A stretch of DNA of 64,000 bases from Micromonospora eburnea (lineage in GTDB: Bacteria; Actinomycetota; Actinomycetes; Mycobacteriales; Micromonosporaceae). Under the pieces are notes generated by a model. The model worked only from the letters and a program-made list of their open reading frames with translations. It did no database searches and was not told the DNA's origin. A program made the position numbers and the translations under genes. The stretch lies in NCBI RefSeq assembly GCF_900090225.1, contig NZ_FMHY01000002.1, positions 620,001 to 684,000 of the forward strand, in the 5' to 3' direction. This document shows positions 7,180-16,029 of this stretch, piece after piece (the first letter of the stretch is position 1; each line of letters opens with the position of its first letter).

Positions 7180-8892
7180 TCAGATCCAGCGGCCCTCCAG
7201 CCACATCCGGGCGGACCAGTCCGCGTAGGTCAGCAGCCGGCCCACGAAGATCGGGTAGAAGTAGCCGAAGCAGAGGGCCACCAGCAGTACGTACGCGCCC
7301 GCGATGACCCCACCCACCAGCCGCCGGTCGGCGGCCTCCTGCTTGGTCGGTGGTGACGCGCCGGCCGTGACGGCGGCTGGTGCCGGTGCGGCGATCGCGC
7401 CGAGCACGTAGGTGACCGCCAGCACCAGGAACGGCAGCGCCGGGGCGGTGTAGAAGGAGAACATCGTCCGCTTGTCGAGGGCGAACCAGAACCAGGGCAG
7501 CAGGCCGGCGGCCACGCTGAGCAGGATCGCCCCGGCCCGCCAGTCCCGACGGGCCAGGCCGAGCCAGGCCAGCGCCGCCAGCGCCGGCAGGAACGACCAC
7601 CACAGCAGCGGGGTGCCGAGCAGCAGGATCTCCGAGGCGCAGCTCGGCGCGCCGCAGTTGCCGTCGCCGGACCAGTAGAAGGCGACCGGGCGGCCGAGCA
7701 GCAGCCACTGCCACGGCCAGGACTGGTACTTGTGCGGCTCGTCGAGCTGGGTGTGGAAGCCGTACGCGGCCTGGTGGTATTTCCACAGGTTGATCAGCGG
7801 CCCGATGACCGGATCGTCGCTGAGCCCGGAGCCCGGGTAGCGGCTGGCCAGGCGGAGGTAGCCGTCGTCGCTGAACAGCCAACCCGACCAGGTGGCGACG
7901 TACGTCACGACCATCAGCACCCCGGCCAGCAGCAGCCAGGGCAGCTCGTCCAGCACGGCGTCCCGCCACGGGCGGCGGGCACCGGCGGACCGGCGTACGC
8001 CGACCTCCCAGAGGATCACCAGCAGCGCGAAGGCCGGCACGAAGTAGAGGGCGCTCCACTTCACCGCGCAGGCGCCGCCGAGCAGTACGCCGGCGAGCAG
8101 CCGCCACCAGGGCCACTCCCGCCAGGTCGACCGGGGCCGGCCGGCCGGCCCGGGCCGAGACGGGTCGAGCCCCGCCTCCAGCGCACGGGACCAGCGGCGT
8201 CTCCGGGCGTCCCGGTCCAGCACCAGGGCGCCGAACGCGGCCAGCACGAACAGCATCAGGAAGATGTCGAGCAGCGCGGTGCGGGAGAGCACCAGGTGGA
8301 AGCCGTCCAGGGCGAGCAGCAGCCCGGCCGCGCACCCCAGCGTGGTGGAGCGGAACATCCGCCGGCCGATCCGCACCAACAGCAGCACCGACAGGGTGCC
8401 GGCGACGGCCGCCGCGAACCGCCAGCCGAACTCCGGGGCGGTGGTCATCAGGTGCCCCGGTACGGAGATGTTCGTCTCCGGGTCCTGGTAGCCGAAGGCC
8501 CACTCGCCGAGCCCGATCAGCCACTTGCCCAGCGGCGGGTGCACCACGTACGAGGGGCCGTTGTCCTTGTAGTTCCACTCGACGCCCCGGTCGATCAGCC
8601 CGTACGCGTCCCTGGCGTAGTAGACCTCGTCGAAGATCTTGCCCTTGGGGCCGCTGAGCCCGAGGAACCGCAGGATTCCCGCGATCGCCACGACGACTGC
8701 GGTGGCCAGCCAGGCGTGCCCGTCGACGCGGGCGTCGACGGTGGCGAGCCGCCGTCGGATGGCGGCTGGGACGCCGCCCCCGCCACTCGTCCCGGAACCG
8801 GCGGGCTGGGCGGTGGCGGACAGGTCGGCGGCCGGCCGGTCCGTCCCGGCCTGATCCGCGCTCGCGCTCTGTGCAGTCGACGCACTCGTCAC
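7180..8892 (-). CDS. protein O-mannosyltransferase (GT39/PMT family)
   Basis: A 570-residue polytopic membrane enzyme that transfers mannose from polyprenyl phosphate mannose to Ser/Thr of secreted proteins. After a Ser/Ala/Gly-rich cytoplasmic start, the first membrane helix leads to the catalytic loop KGKIFDEVYYARDAY with the DE pair of the PMT family, then VHPPLGKWLIGLG. About ten further helices follow, with FYWSGDGNCGAPSCASE in a large loop and the C-terminal four-helix PMT block. Its length is slightly above the mycobacterial enzyme. It is divergent from rsmI, a common actinobacterial arrangement. The GTG lies 6 bp after TACGAT (8899-8904), so the mRNA is probably leaderless. Confidence 0.93.
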   Translation of the reverse strand: MTSASTAQSASADQAGTDRPAADLSATAQPAGSGTSGGGGVPAAIRRRLATVDARVDGHAWLATAVVVAIAGILRFLGLSGPKGKIFDEVYYARDAYGLIDRGVEWNYKDNGPSYVVHPPLGKWLIGLGEWAFGYQDPETNISVPGHLMTTAPEFGWRFAAAVAGTLSVLLLVRIGRRMFRSTTLGCAAGLLLALDGFHLVLSRTALLDIFLMLFVLAAFGALVLDRDARRRRWSRALEAGLDPSRPGPAGRPRSTWREWPWWRLLAGVLLGGACAVKWSALYFVPAFALLVILWEVGVRRSAGARRPWRDAVLDELPWLLLAGVLMVVTYVATWSGWLFSDDGYLRLASRYPGSGLSDDPVIGPLINLWKYHQAAYGFHTQLDEPHKYQSWPWQWLLLGRPVAFYWSGDGNCGAPSCASEILLLGTPLLWWSFLPALAALAWLGLARRDWRAGAILLSVAAGLLPWFWFALDKRTMFSFYTAPALPFLVLAVTYVLGAIAAPAPAAVTAGASPPTKQEAADRRLVGGVIAGAYVLLVALCFGYFYPIFVGRLLTYADWSARMWLEGRWI

Positions 8893-8975
8893 CCGGCGAT
8901 CGTAGGCTGCGAAGGTGCCACGTGGCGCCTGTCGTCCCCAAGATTGGTACGACTGTCGATGAAGGAGATTGCCTG

Positions 8976-9824
8976 GTGGGTGAAATGTCCGAGGTTGGGC
9001 GGCTGGTGTTGCTCGGCGCGCCGCTCGGCAATCCGGCCGACGCCTCGGCCCGGTTCCGCGAGGTGCTCGCCACCGCCGACGTGGTCGCCGCCGAGGACAC
9101 CCGGCGGCTCGCCCGGCTGGCCCGCGACCTCGACGTGACCGTCCCCGGCCGGATCGTCTCCTACTTCGAGGGCAACGAGGAGCGGCGTACCCCGGAGCTG
9201 GTCGAGGTGCTCACCGCCGGCTACACGGTCGCCCTGGTCACCGACGGCGGCATGCCCAGCGTCTCCGACCCCGGCTACCGGCTGGTCCGGGCCGCCCTCG
9301 ACGCTGGCGTCCCGGTCACCGCCGCCCCCGGCCCGAGCGCGGTGACCACCGCGCTGGCGCTCTCCGGGCTGCCCTGTGACCGGTTCTGCTTCGAGGGCTT
9401 CCTGCCCCGCACGCCGGGCGCCCGCCGGTCCCGGCTGCGGGCCCTCGCCGCCGAGGAACGCACCCTGGTCCTCTTCGAGGCGCCGCACCGGATCGCCGGC
9501 GCGCTGGCCGACCTGGCCGCCGCGTTCGGCCCGGACCGGCCCGCCGCGCTCTGCCGGGAGCTGACCAAGACGTACGAGGAGGTGGTCCGCCGGCCGCTCG
9601 GCGAACTGGCCGAGTGGGCCGCAGCGGGCGACCCGCGCGGCGAGATCACCCTGGTCGTGGCGGGTGCGCCGCCGGTCGCCGCGGCCCGGCCCGACGACGA
9701 CACGCTGCGCGCCGCGGTGGCCGGGCGGGAGGCGGCCGGGCTGTCCCGGCGGGACGCGATCACCGAGGTCGCCACCGAGTACGGCCTGCGCCGCCGGGAC
9801 GTCTACTCCGTCGTGCACAGCTGA
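8976..9824 (+). CDS. rsmI: 16S rRNA (cytidine(1402)-2'-O)-methyltransferase
   Basis: A 282-residue SAM-dependent enzyme of the tetrapyrrole methylase fold that 2'-O-methylates C1402 in the ribosomal P site. Visible signatures are LVLLGAPLGNPADAS, AEDTRRLARL, VSYFEGNEERR, VTDGGMPSVSDPGYRLV and APGPSAVTTALALSGLP. GTG at 8976 is preceded by GAAGGAGA at 8961-8968 (7 bp); an ATG three codons later is the alternative. It is divergent from the mannosyltransferase gene and upstream of metG. Confidence 0.95.
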   Translation: MGEMSEVGRLVLLGAPLGNPADASARFREVLATADVVAAEDTRRLARLARDLDVTVPGRIVSYFEGNEERRTPELVEVLTAGYTVALVTDGGMPSVSDPGYRLVRAALDAGVPVTAAPGPSAVTTALALSGLPCDRFCFEGFLPRTPGARRSRLRALAAEERTLVLFEAPHRIAGALADLAAAFGPDRPAALCRELTKTYEEVVRRPLGELAEWAAAGDPRGEITLVVAGAPPVAAARPDDDTLRAAVAGREAAGLSRRDAITEVATEYGLRRRDVYSVVHS

Positions 9825-9975
9825 GAAGGCGGCCCGGTGGCCCGTTCGCCTGACTCGGGTACGGGCAGCTCAAGCCGCCTGTTGATGACAAATCGGACGA
9901 GCTGTCCGGGTCGGGTGGTGGGACGCGCCCTATTGGTTCGCGGGCGACCCGAGGCAATCACTACGCTTGCTGCTC

Positions 9976-11778
9976 ATGAGTCACGTTCTCGCCGCGGTCG
10001 CCTGGCCCTACGCCAACGGCCCGCGCCACATCGGCCACGTATCCGGATTCGGCGTTCCCTCCGACGTCTTCGCCCGGTACATGCGCATGGCCGGTCACGA
10101 CGTGCTCATGGTCTCCGGCACCGACGAGCACGGCACCCCGATCCAGGTGCAGGCTGACGCCGAGGGGGTCACCCCGCGCGAGCTGGCCGACCGGTACAAC
10201 CGGGTGATCGCCGAGGACCTGCGGGCGCTGGGGCTGTCCTACGACCTGTTCACCCGCACGACCACCCGTAACCACTACGCCGTGGTGCAGGAGCTGTTCG
10301 TCGGGCTGCACCGGAACGGCTACATCGTCCCGAAGGTCACCACCGGGGCGATCTCGCCGTCCACCGGCCGTACCCTGCCCGACCGCTACATCGAGGGCAC
10401 CTGCCCGATCTGCGGCTACGACAGCGCCCGCGGCGACCAGTGCGACAACTGCGGCAACCAGCTCGACCCGATCGACCTGATCAACCCCAAATCGAAGATC
10501 AACGGGGAGACGCCGGAGTTCGTCGAGACCGAGCACTTCTTCCTGGACCTGCCGGCCCTGGCCGACGCGCTGCGGCAGTGGCTCGACACCCGGGAGGGGT
10601 GGCGGCCCAACGTGCTGCGGTTCTCCAGGAACCTGCTGGACGACCTCCAGCCCCGGGCCATCACCCGCGACCTGGAGTGGGGCGTGCCGATCCCGCTGGA
10701 CGGCTGGCGGGACCGCCCCGACAAGCGGATCTACGTCTGGTTCGACGCCGTGATCGGCTACCTGTCCGCCTCCATCGAGTGGGCCCGCCGCACCGGCGAC
10801 CCGGAGGCGTGGCGGAAGTGGTGGTCCGTCGACGGTGAGGGGAAGGACGCCCGCGGCTACTACTTCATGGGCAAGGACAACATCGTCTTCCACTCGGTGA
10901 TCTGGCCGGCGCTGCTCGACGGCTACTCCGGGGAGGGGGCACGCGACGGCGAGCCGGGCGAACTGGGCCGGCTCAACCTGCCCACCGAGGTGGTCTCCAG
11001 CGAATACCTGACCATGGAGGGGCGCAAGTTCTCCTCCTCCCGCAAGGTGGTCATCTACGTCCGGGACTTCCTGGAGCGGTACGACGCCGACGCGCTGCGC
11101 TACTTCATCGCGGTCGCCGGCCCGGAGAGCAACGACACCGACTTCACCTGGGCCGAGTTCCTCCGGCGCAACAACGACGAGCTGGTCGCCGGCTGGGGCA
11201 ACCTGGTCAACCGGTCCATCTCCATGGCGGCGAAGAACTTCGGCGCGATCCCGCCGGTCGATCCGGCCGGGCTCACCGAGGCCGACGAGGCACTGCTCGC
11301 CACCGCCCGGGCCGGGTTCGCAGCAGTCGGCGACCTGATCGCCAAGCACCGGCAGAAGCAGGCCATCGGCGAGGCCATGAAGGTGGTCGCCGAGGCCAAC
11401 AAGTACCTGTCGGAGCAGGCGCCCTGGAAGCTCAAGGGCGAGGACGACAAGCCGCGGATGGGCACCATCCTGCACGTCGCCCTCCAGGTGGTCAGCGACG
11501 CCAACACGCTGCTCACCCCGTTCCTGCCGCACTCCGCGCAGAAGATCCACGAGCTGCTCGGCGGCACCGGCGTCCACGCGCCGATGCCGGTGATCGAGGA
11601 GGTCGAGGACCTTGACGGCGGGCCGGCGTACCCGGTGCTGACCGGCGACTACACCGTCGGCGCGCGCTGGGAGTCCGTACCCCTGGAGGTGGGCCGGCCG
11701 CTCGCGGCGCCGAAGCCGGTGTTCCGCAAGCTCGACCCCTCCATCGTCGACGAGGAGCTGGCCCGGCTGGCCGGCTGA
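9976..11778 (+). CDS. metG: methionyl-tRNA synthetase
   Basis: A 600-residue class I synthetase that charges tRNA-Met. The HIGH motif is at residues 18-21 ([15 protein letters not shown]), the zinc knuckle has four cysteines in [18 protein letters not shown] (from about residue 143), and the KMSKS loop is the actinobacterial variant KFSSSR near residue 351. The anticodon-binding domain follows and there is no C-terminal EMAP domain. No ribosome site precedes the ATG, while TACGCT lies 8 bp before it, so a leaderless mRNA is possible. Confidence 0.97.
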   Translation: MSHVLAAVAWPYANGPRHIGHVSGFGVPSDVFARYMRMAGHDVLMVSGTDEHGTPIQVQADAEGVTPRELADRYNRVIAEDLRALGLSYDLFTRTTTRNHYAVVQELFVGLHRNGYIVPKVTTGAISPSTGRTLPDRYIEGTCPICGYDSARGDQCDNCGNQLDPIDLINPKSKINGETPEFVETEHFFLDLPALADALRQWLDTREGWRPNVLRFSRNLLDDLQPRAITRDLEWGVPIPLDGWRDRPDKRIYVWFDAVIGYLSASIEWARRTGDPEAWRKWWSVDGEGKDARGYYFMGKDNIVFHSVIWPALLDGYSGEGARDGEPGELGRLNLPTEVVSSEYLTMEGRKFSSSRKVVIYVRDFLERYDADALRYFIAVAGPESNDTDFTWAEFLRRNNDELVAGWGNLVNRSISMAAKNFGAIPPVDPAGLTEADEALLATARAGFAAVGDLIAKHRQKQAIGEAMKVVAEANKYLSEQAPWKLKGEDDKPRMGTILHVALQVVSDANTLLTPFLPHSAQKIHELLGGTGVHAPMPVIEEVEDLDGGPAYPVLTGDYTVGARWESVPLEVGRPLAAPKPVFRKLDPSIVDEELARLAG

Positions 11779-11830
11779 CCGTACCCGTGGCGGCGCGGCC
11801 CGGTCCTCCCGGGCGGCGCCGCCGGCACGG

Positions 11831-12682
11831 TCAGGCGCGTGCCATCCGTGACACGCCGATGAACTCCATGATCGCCTGGTTGACCTCGTCGGCGTGGGTC
11901 CACGGGATGCCGTGCGGCGCGCCCTTCAAAGTGATCAGCTTCGCGTTGGGCAGCATCGGCGCCAACCGCTGCCCGGTCGCCGGGTAGGGCAGCACCGCGT
12001 CCTTGTCGCCCTGCACGATCAGCACCGGTACGTCGATCCGGGGCAGATCGTTCCGGAAGTCCGTCTGCCAGGCGTCCACGCTGTCGTGGGTGCCCTTGGC
12101 CGACGCCCGCGCGCCGATCTCCCAGTGCCCCCGGAACGCGTCGTCGCTGACCCGCTTGCCCTTGTTTTCGTCGTAGTTGAAGAAGTTCTGGCAGAACTGG
12201 GTCAGGTAGGCGAACCGGTCGGCGCGGATCGCCTGCTGGAAGCCGTCGAAGAGGCCCTTGTCGACGCCCTCCGGGTTGTCCGCCGTCTTCAGCAGGAAGG
12301 GCGCCAGTGGGGCCAGCAGCACCGCCCGGTCCACCCGGCTCGACCCGTACGTGCCCAGGTAGCGGGTTACCTCGCCGGTGCCCATCGAGTGCCCGATCAG
12401 GATCGCGTTGCGCAGGTCCAGCTCGGTCATCAGCACGTCCAGGTCGGACGCGAAGGTGTCGTAGTCGTAGCCCATGGTCGGCTGGGCGGAGGCGCCGAAA
12501 CCGCGCCGGTCGTACGTGATCGTCCGGTATCCGGCGTGCAACAGCGGGTTGGACACCTTCTCCCAGCTCGCGCCGTTGAACGGGAAACCGTGGATGAGCA
12601 CGACCGGCTGTCCCGAGCCGTGGTCCTCGTAGTACAGGTCGATGGGCGCGGAGTTCTCCGTGCCGACGGTGACGAAGGGCAT
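11831..12682 (-). CDS. alpha/beta hydrolase (non-haem chloroperoxidase-like)
   Basis: A 283-residue alpha/beta hydrolase. The oxyanion region is VVLIHGFPFNGASW, the nucleophile elbow is GHSMG (serine), the acid lies in QGDKDAVLP and the histidine in KGAPHGIPWTHADEVNQ. This set matches cofactor-free haloperoxidase-type esterases, whose natural substrates are mostly unknown. AGGAG stands 7 bp ahead of the chosen ATG at 12682, which gives the typical start MPFVTVGTENSAPIDLYYEDHG. It converges on metG and lies downstream of the unknown 410-residue gene. Confidence 0.9.
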   Translation of the reverse strand: MPFVTVGTENSAPIDLYYEDHGSGQPVVLIHGFPFNGASWEKVSNPLLHAGYRTITYDRRGFGASAQPTMGYDYDTFASDLDVLMTELDLRNAILIGHSMGTGEVTRYLGTYGSSRVDRAVLLAPLAPFLLKTADNPEGVDKGLFDGFQQAIRADRFAYLTQFCQNFFNYDENKGKRVSDDAFRGHWEIGARASAKGTHDSVDAWQTDFRNDLPRIDVPVLIVQGDKDAVLPYPATGQRLAPMLPNAKLITLKGAPHGIPWTHADEVNQAIMEFIGVSRMARA

Positions 12683-12743
12683 GTCGGGTCTCCTGAGCTG
12701 GGATGCCGTCGCGGACCCCGGCGGATTCCCGCGCCACCTGCGG

Positions 12744-13976
12744 TTATGCACGCGGGTACGGCAGGTCCACCACCTGGTCGTCGGTCACCTCGGCGCCCGG
12801 CGCCCAGGTCTCGTAGACGCCCCGCTCGTGGCACTGCGCCCCGGTGGCCGCCACCGCGTCCGGGTCCGGCCGGCGCAGCCGCAGCCGCAGCCAGCCCGAC
12901 TCCTCCCGCAGCACCAGGCAGGGCACCCCGCGCCAGGTGGCGTAGCGCAGCCGTCGGGCCGCCGACTCCACCGGATACCGGGCCGCCCGGGTCCTCGCCA
13001 GCACCCGGAACCCGCCGGGCTGGTCGGCCACCGCCTCGTACTCGTTCTCCTGGTACGCGCCGACGAGCCGGGTGGAGCGGGGCGCGTCGCCGGTCGGCAC
13101 GTACTCCTGGTCGGGGGCGAGCCCGGGCACCGCGGACAGCAGGTGCCGCCACTGCGGTCCGACCATCCGCAGCCAGCCCTGCTGCTCCGCCTGGTAGGTG
13201 TAGAGCACCACCTCCACCCCGTCGGCCGGGTAGGCGACCAGGACGGCGTTGGCCGGCATCGGCAGGTCGGCGAAGTCCAGGGTGACGAACTCCGGGATGA
13301 GCTGGGCGTTGCTCGGCACGAACCCGGTGCCCAACACCGGCGGCCCGAGCCGGTCCCGGGGCGGCAGCGCGATGAGCCCCTGGTGCGCCGGCCCGACCGG
13401 CACGTCGTAGTCGCTCGGGTCGGCGGCCCGCCAGCGCAGCGCGTACGCCACGTCGCCACCCTCCCCGTCGCCGCGCAGCACCGCCAGCGCGGCCGGCGTA
13501 CGCAGGTGCGCCACGTCGTGTTCCCGGTAGCAGAAGCCGTGCGGCAGCAGGCCCCGCACATGGCCGGCGAGCTGGCGGGCGGAGAGCACCTTCACCATCC
13601 GGGTGCCCGGCCGGATCACCGCCGAGCCGCGCACCGCGGCCAGCGTCGGGTCCCCGGCCGCGGCCGGCTGCTGGCTGAGCTGGTGCAGGTACGACCAGCC
13701 GCGCTCCCGGTGCACCGGCATCAGCAGCGGCGCGTCCGCGTCCTCGGTCGGTGGGCCCCCGCCGTGCACCGAGGTCACCTCGGTGACGTGCACGAACCTC
13801 CGCCACGGATACGCCGAGCCCGATCGGGGCGCCCACTCGAAGCCGGGCACCTCCTCGGCGCTGAACAGCTCGTACGCCGCGCCCCGGGCGATCTCCTCCG
13901 CCGGGTGGACGCGGCCGTCGCACGTCACGTGCAGCCCGGTCCCGCTGGCCTGAGGGGTGACGGTCACGATCCGCAC
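12744..13976 (-). CDS. conserved hypothetical protein, 410 residues
   Basis: A soluble protein with no signal peptide or membrane helix and no catalytic motif that I recognise. It is rich in Trp, Tyr, Arg and acidic residues. Notable stretches are FVHVTEVTSVHGG, the central LIPEFVTLDFADLPMPANAV and two short repeats of a beta-strand-like RLRYATWRGVPCLVL pattern. Codon usage is like its neighbours, so it is probably a genuine actinomycete gene. GTG at 13976 is the first plausible start; no clear ribosome site is visible. It is divergent from tatD. Confidence 0.7.
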   Translation of the reverse strand: MRIVTVTPQASGTGLHVTCDGRVHPAEEIARGAAYELFSAEEVPGFEWAPRSGSAYPWRRFVHVTEVTSVHGGGPPTEDADAPLLMPVHRERGWSYLHQLSQQPAAAGDPTLAAVRGSAVIRPGTRMVKVLSARQLAGHVRGLLPHGFCYREHDVAHLRTPAALAVLRGDGEGGDVAYALRWRAADPSDYDVPVGPAHQGLIALPPRDRLGPPVLGTGFVPSNAQLIPEFVTLDFADLPMPANAVLVAYPADGVEVVLYTYQAEQQGWLRMVGPQWRHLLSAVPGLAPDQEYVPTGDAPRSTRLVGAYQENEYEAVADQPGGFRVLARTRAARYPVESAARRLRYATWRGVPCLVLREESGWLRLRLRRPDPDAVAATGAQCHERGVYETWAPGAEVTDDQVVDLPYPRA

Positions 13977-14061
13977 GGTAAGCGCGCCACATGTTGGGGG
14001 CGTGAACAGGTGATGGCGGTCCGGGAACACCGGCCACCGGCGGTGTGTGATGCTGGCCGCG

Positions 14062-14988
14062 ATGACCGAGCAGACCGAAACCCGCAAGCAGCGGGCCGCC
14101 CGCCGGGCCGGCGAGTTCCCACCCGTCCCCGAGGCGTTGCCCGTCCCCGTGCTGGACAGCCACACCCACCTCGACATCACCGTCAGCGAATACGGCGTGC
14201 CCCCGGTCGGCGAGCCGGGTCCGGAGGCGAACGGCGGATCGAGCGGTGGACCCGCCGAGGACCCGGTCGCCGCGGCGGTCGCGGTGGCCGCCGCCGTCGG
14301 CGTGGACCGGCTCGTCCAGGTCGGGGTGGACGTCGAGTCGTCCCGCTGGGGCGCCGACGTCGCCGAGCGCCACGGCGCGGTGCTGGCCACCGTGGCGCTG
14401 CACCCGAACGAGGCGCCCCGACTGGCCGACCTGGACGAGGCGCTGCGCGAGATCGAGTCCCTTGCCGCCCGCGACCGGGTACGCGGCATCGGCGAGACCG
14501 GGATGGACTTCTTCCGTACCGGGGACGAGGGGCGGGCCGCGCAGGAGGAGAGTTTCCGGGTGCACATCGCCATCGCCAAGCGGTACGGCAAGGCACTGGT
14601 GATCCACGATCGGGACGCGCACGCCGACGTGCTGCGCGTGCTCGACGACGAGGGCGCCCCCGACACGGTCGTGCTGCACTGCTTCTCCGGCGACGCCGAC
14701 TTCGCCCGCGAGTGCGTACGCCGGGGCTACCTGCTCAGCTTCGCCGGCACGGTCACCTTCGGCAGCGCCGGGGCGCTCCGCGAGGCCGCCGCGGTGACCC
14801 CGGTCGACCAACTGCTGGTGGAGACCGACGCCCCGTACCTGACCCCGATGCCGTATCGGGGCCGGCCGAACGCGTCGTACCTGATCCCGCTGACCGTCCG
14901 GTCGCTGGCCGAGACCACCGGCACTGACCTCGACACCCTCTGCGCCGCGATCTCCGCCACCGGCGACCGCGCCTTCGGCCCGTGGTAA
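14062..14988 (+). CDS. TatD family metal-dependent hydrolase
   Basis: A 308-residue TIM-barrel hydrolase of the amidohydrolase superfamily, whose TatD members are metal-dependent DNases. Metal ligands are visible as DSHTHLD near residue 35, GETGMDF (Glu), VIHDRDAHAD (His), HCFSGD (His) and ETDAPYLTP (Asp). It carries an unusual acidic/Gly-rich insert after the first motif. Upstream in-frame codons GTG 14047 and ATG 14050 are alternatives; no ribosome site decides. Its place just before rsmA is conserved in actinobacteria (rpf is absent here). Confidence 0.92.
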   Translation: MTEQTETRKQRAARRAGEFPPVPEALPVPVLDSHTHLDITVSEYGVPPVGEPGPEANGGSSGGPAEDPVAAAVAVAAAVGVDRLVQVGVDVESSRWGADVAERHGAVLATVALHPNEAPRLADLDEALREIESLAARDRVRGIGETGMDFFRTGDEGRAAQEESFRVHIAIAKRYGKALVIHDRDAHADVLRVLDDEGAPDTVVLHCFSGDADFARECVRRGYLLSFAGTVTFGSAGALREAAAVTPVDQLLVETDAPYLTPMPYRGRPNASYLIPLTVRSLAETTGTDLDTLCAAISATGDRAFGPW

Positions 14989-14989
14989 A

Positions 14990-15037
14990 AGGAGGGGCCC
15001 CTTGTTAACGCCTCGCGTTGTACAAGGGGCCCCTCCT
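14990..15037. repeat. nested intergenic palindrome between tatD and rsmA
   Basis: Sixteen-base perfect arms (AGGAGGGGCCCCTTGT at 14990-15005, complement at 15022-15037) enclose a second small hairpin, AACGC-CTC-GCGTT. It starts one base after the tatD stop codon. Each arm contains AAGGGGCCCCTT-like self-complementary sequence. I recall very similar GGGGCCCC palindromes between genes of Micromonospora and Salinispora. Confidence 0.9.
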
Positions 15038-15070
15038 AACCGGTGAGGCGAGGCGAATACGCTACGGGGC

Positions 15071-15940
15071 GTGACCGGACTCCTCGGCCCGGCGGAGATC
15101 CGGGAACTCGCCGCGCGCCTCGGCGTGACGCCGACCAAGAAGCTCGGCCAGAACTTCGTGCACGACCCGAACACGGTCCGTCGGATCGTCGCCAGCGCGG
15201 GGCTCGCCCCCGACGACGTGGCGCTGGAGGTCGGCCCCGGGCTCGGCTCGCTCACCCTGGCCCTGCTTCCGGTCGCCGCGCACGTGCACGCCGTGGAACT
15301 CGACCCGACGCTGGCCGCCGCGCTGCCGGCGACCGCCGCCCGGTTCGCCGGCCCGGACGCCGCCCGGCTCACCGTGCACCCCGCCGACGCGCTGCGGGTC
15401 ACCGCCGCGGAGCTGACCGATCCGGCCCCGACCGCGCTGGTGGCGAACCTGCCGTACAACGTCGCCGTGCCGGTGGTGCTGCACCTGCTCGCCGAGCTGC
15501 CCAGCCTGCGGCACGGCCTGGTGATGGTGCAGAAGGAGGTCGCCGACCGGCTCGTCGCCGGTCCCGGCTCGAAGGTGTACGGCGTCCCCTCGGTCAAGCT
15601 CGCCTGGTACGCCCGGGCCCGGGCCGCCGGCAAGGTCCCGCCGAACGTGTTCTGGCCGGTGCCGAACGTCGACTCCGGGCTGGTCGCCTTCACCCGCCGG
15701 GAGCCGCCCCGCGCCGACGTACGCCGGGAGGCGGTCTTCGCGGTGGTGGACGCGGCGTTCGCGCAGCGCCGGAAGACGCTCCGGGCCGCCCTGGCCGGCT
15801 GGGCCGGCGGCGCCGACCGGGCCGCCGCCGCGCTCACCGCCGCCGGTGTCGACCCGGGCGCCCGCGGCGAGTCGCTGACCGTGGAGCAGTTCGCCGCCAT
15901 CGCCGCGTCGGCCCCGACCGTGCCCACCACGGCCCAGTAG
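15071..15940 (+). CDS. rsmA: 16S rRNA dimethyladenosine transferase
   Basis: A 289-residue SAM-dependent enzyme (KsgA) that dimethylates A1518 and A1519 of 16S rRNA. Signatures are [18 protein letters not shown], the SAM site [23 protein letters not shown], and the catalytic [12 protein letters not shown], followed by the QKEVADRL and [13 protein letters not shown] segments of the C-terminal domain. The GTG start is 7 bp after TACGCT (15058-15063) with no ribosome site, which fits a leaderless mRNA. It is followed by a tiny ORF and ispE. Confidence 0.96.
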   Translation: MTGLLGPAEIRELAARLGVTPTKKLGQNFVHDPNTVRRIVASAGLAPDDVALEVGPGLGSLTLALLPVAAHVHAVELDPTLAAALPATAARFAGPDAARLTVHPADALRVTAAELTDPAPTALVANLPYNVAVPVVLHLLAELPSLRHGLVMVQKEVADRLVAGPGSKVYGVPSVKLAWYARARAAGKVPPNVFWPVPNVDSGLVAFTRREPPRADVRREAVFAVVDAAFAQRRKTLRAALAGWAGGADRAAAALTAAGVDPGARGESLTVEQFAAIAASAPTVPTTAQ

Positions 15941-15978
15941 GCTGGGCGCCGTTGCCCGACCCCGCCGAGGAGCTGATC

Positions 15979-16029
15979 GTGGAGAAGCCGTTCGACATCC
16001 GCCTGTGCCCGCGGGACATCGTCCCGTGA
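15979..16029 (+). CDS. 16-residue leader ORF overlapping the ispE start
   Basis: GTG at 15979 has a good ribosome site, GAGGAG at 15967-15972, 6 bp away. It encodes MEKPFDIRLCPRDIVP, and its stop TGA overlaps the GTG start of ispE (GTGA at 16026-16029). ispE has no separate strong ribosome site, so ribosomes finishing this peptide probably start ispE. No homologue is known to me. It could be a translational coupler, or a remnant of an older ispE start. Confidence 0.6.
   Translation: MEKPFDIRLCPRDIVP

Noticed and set aside
12430..15930. Minus-strand open frame of about 1170 codons spanning several genes
   Set aside because: It crosses intergenic palindromes and three genes in other frames; an artefact of absent stop codons at high GC.
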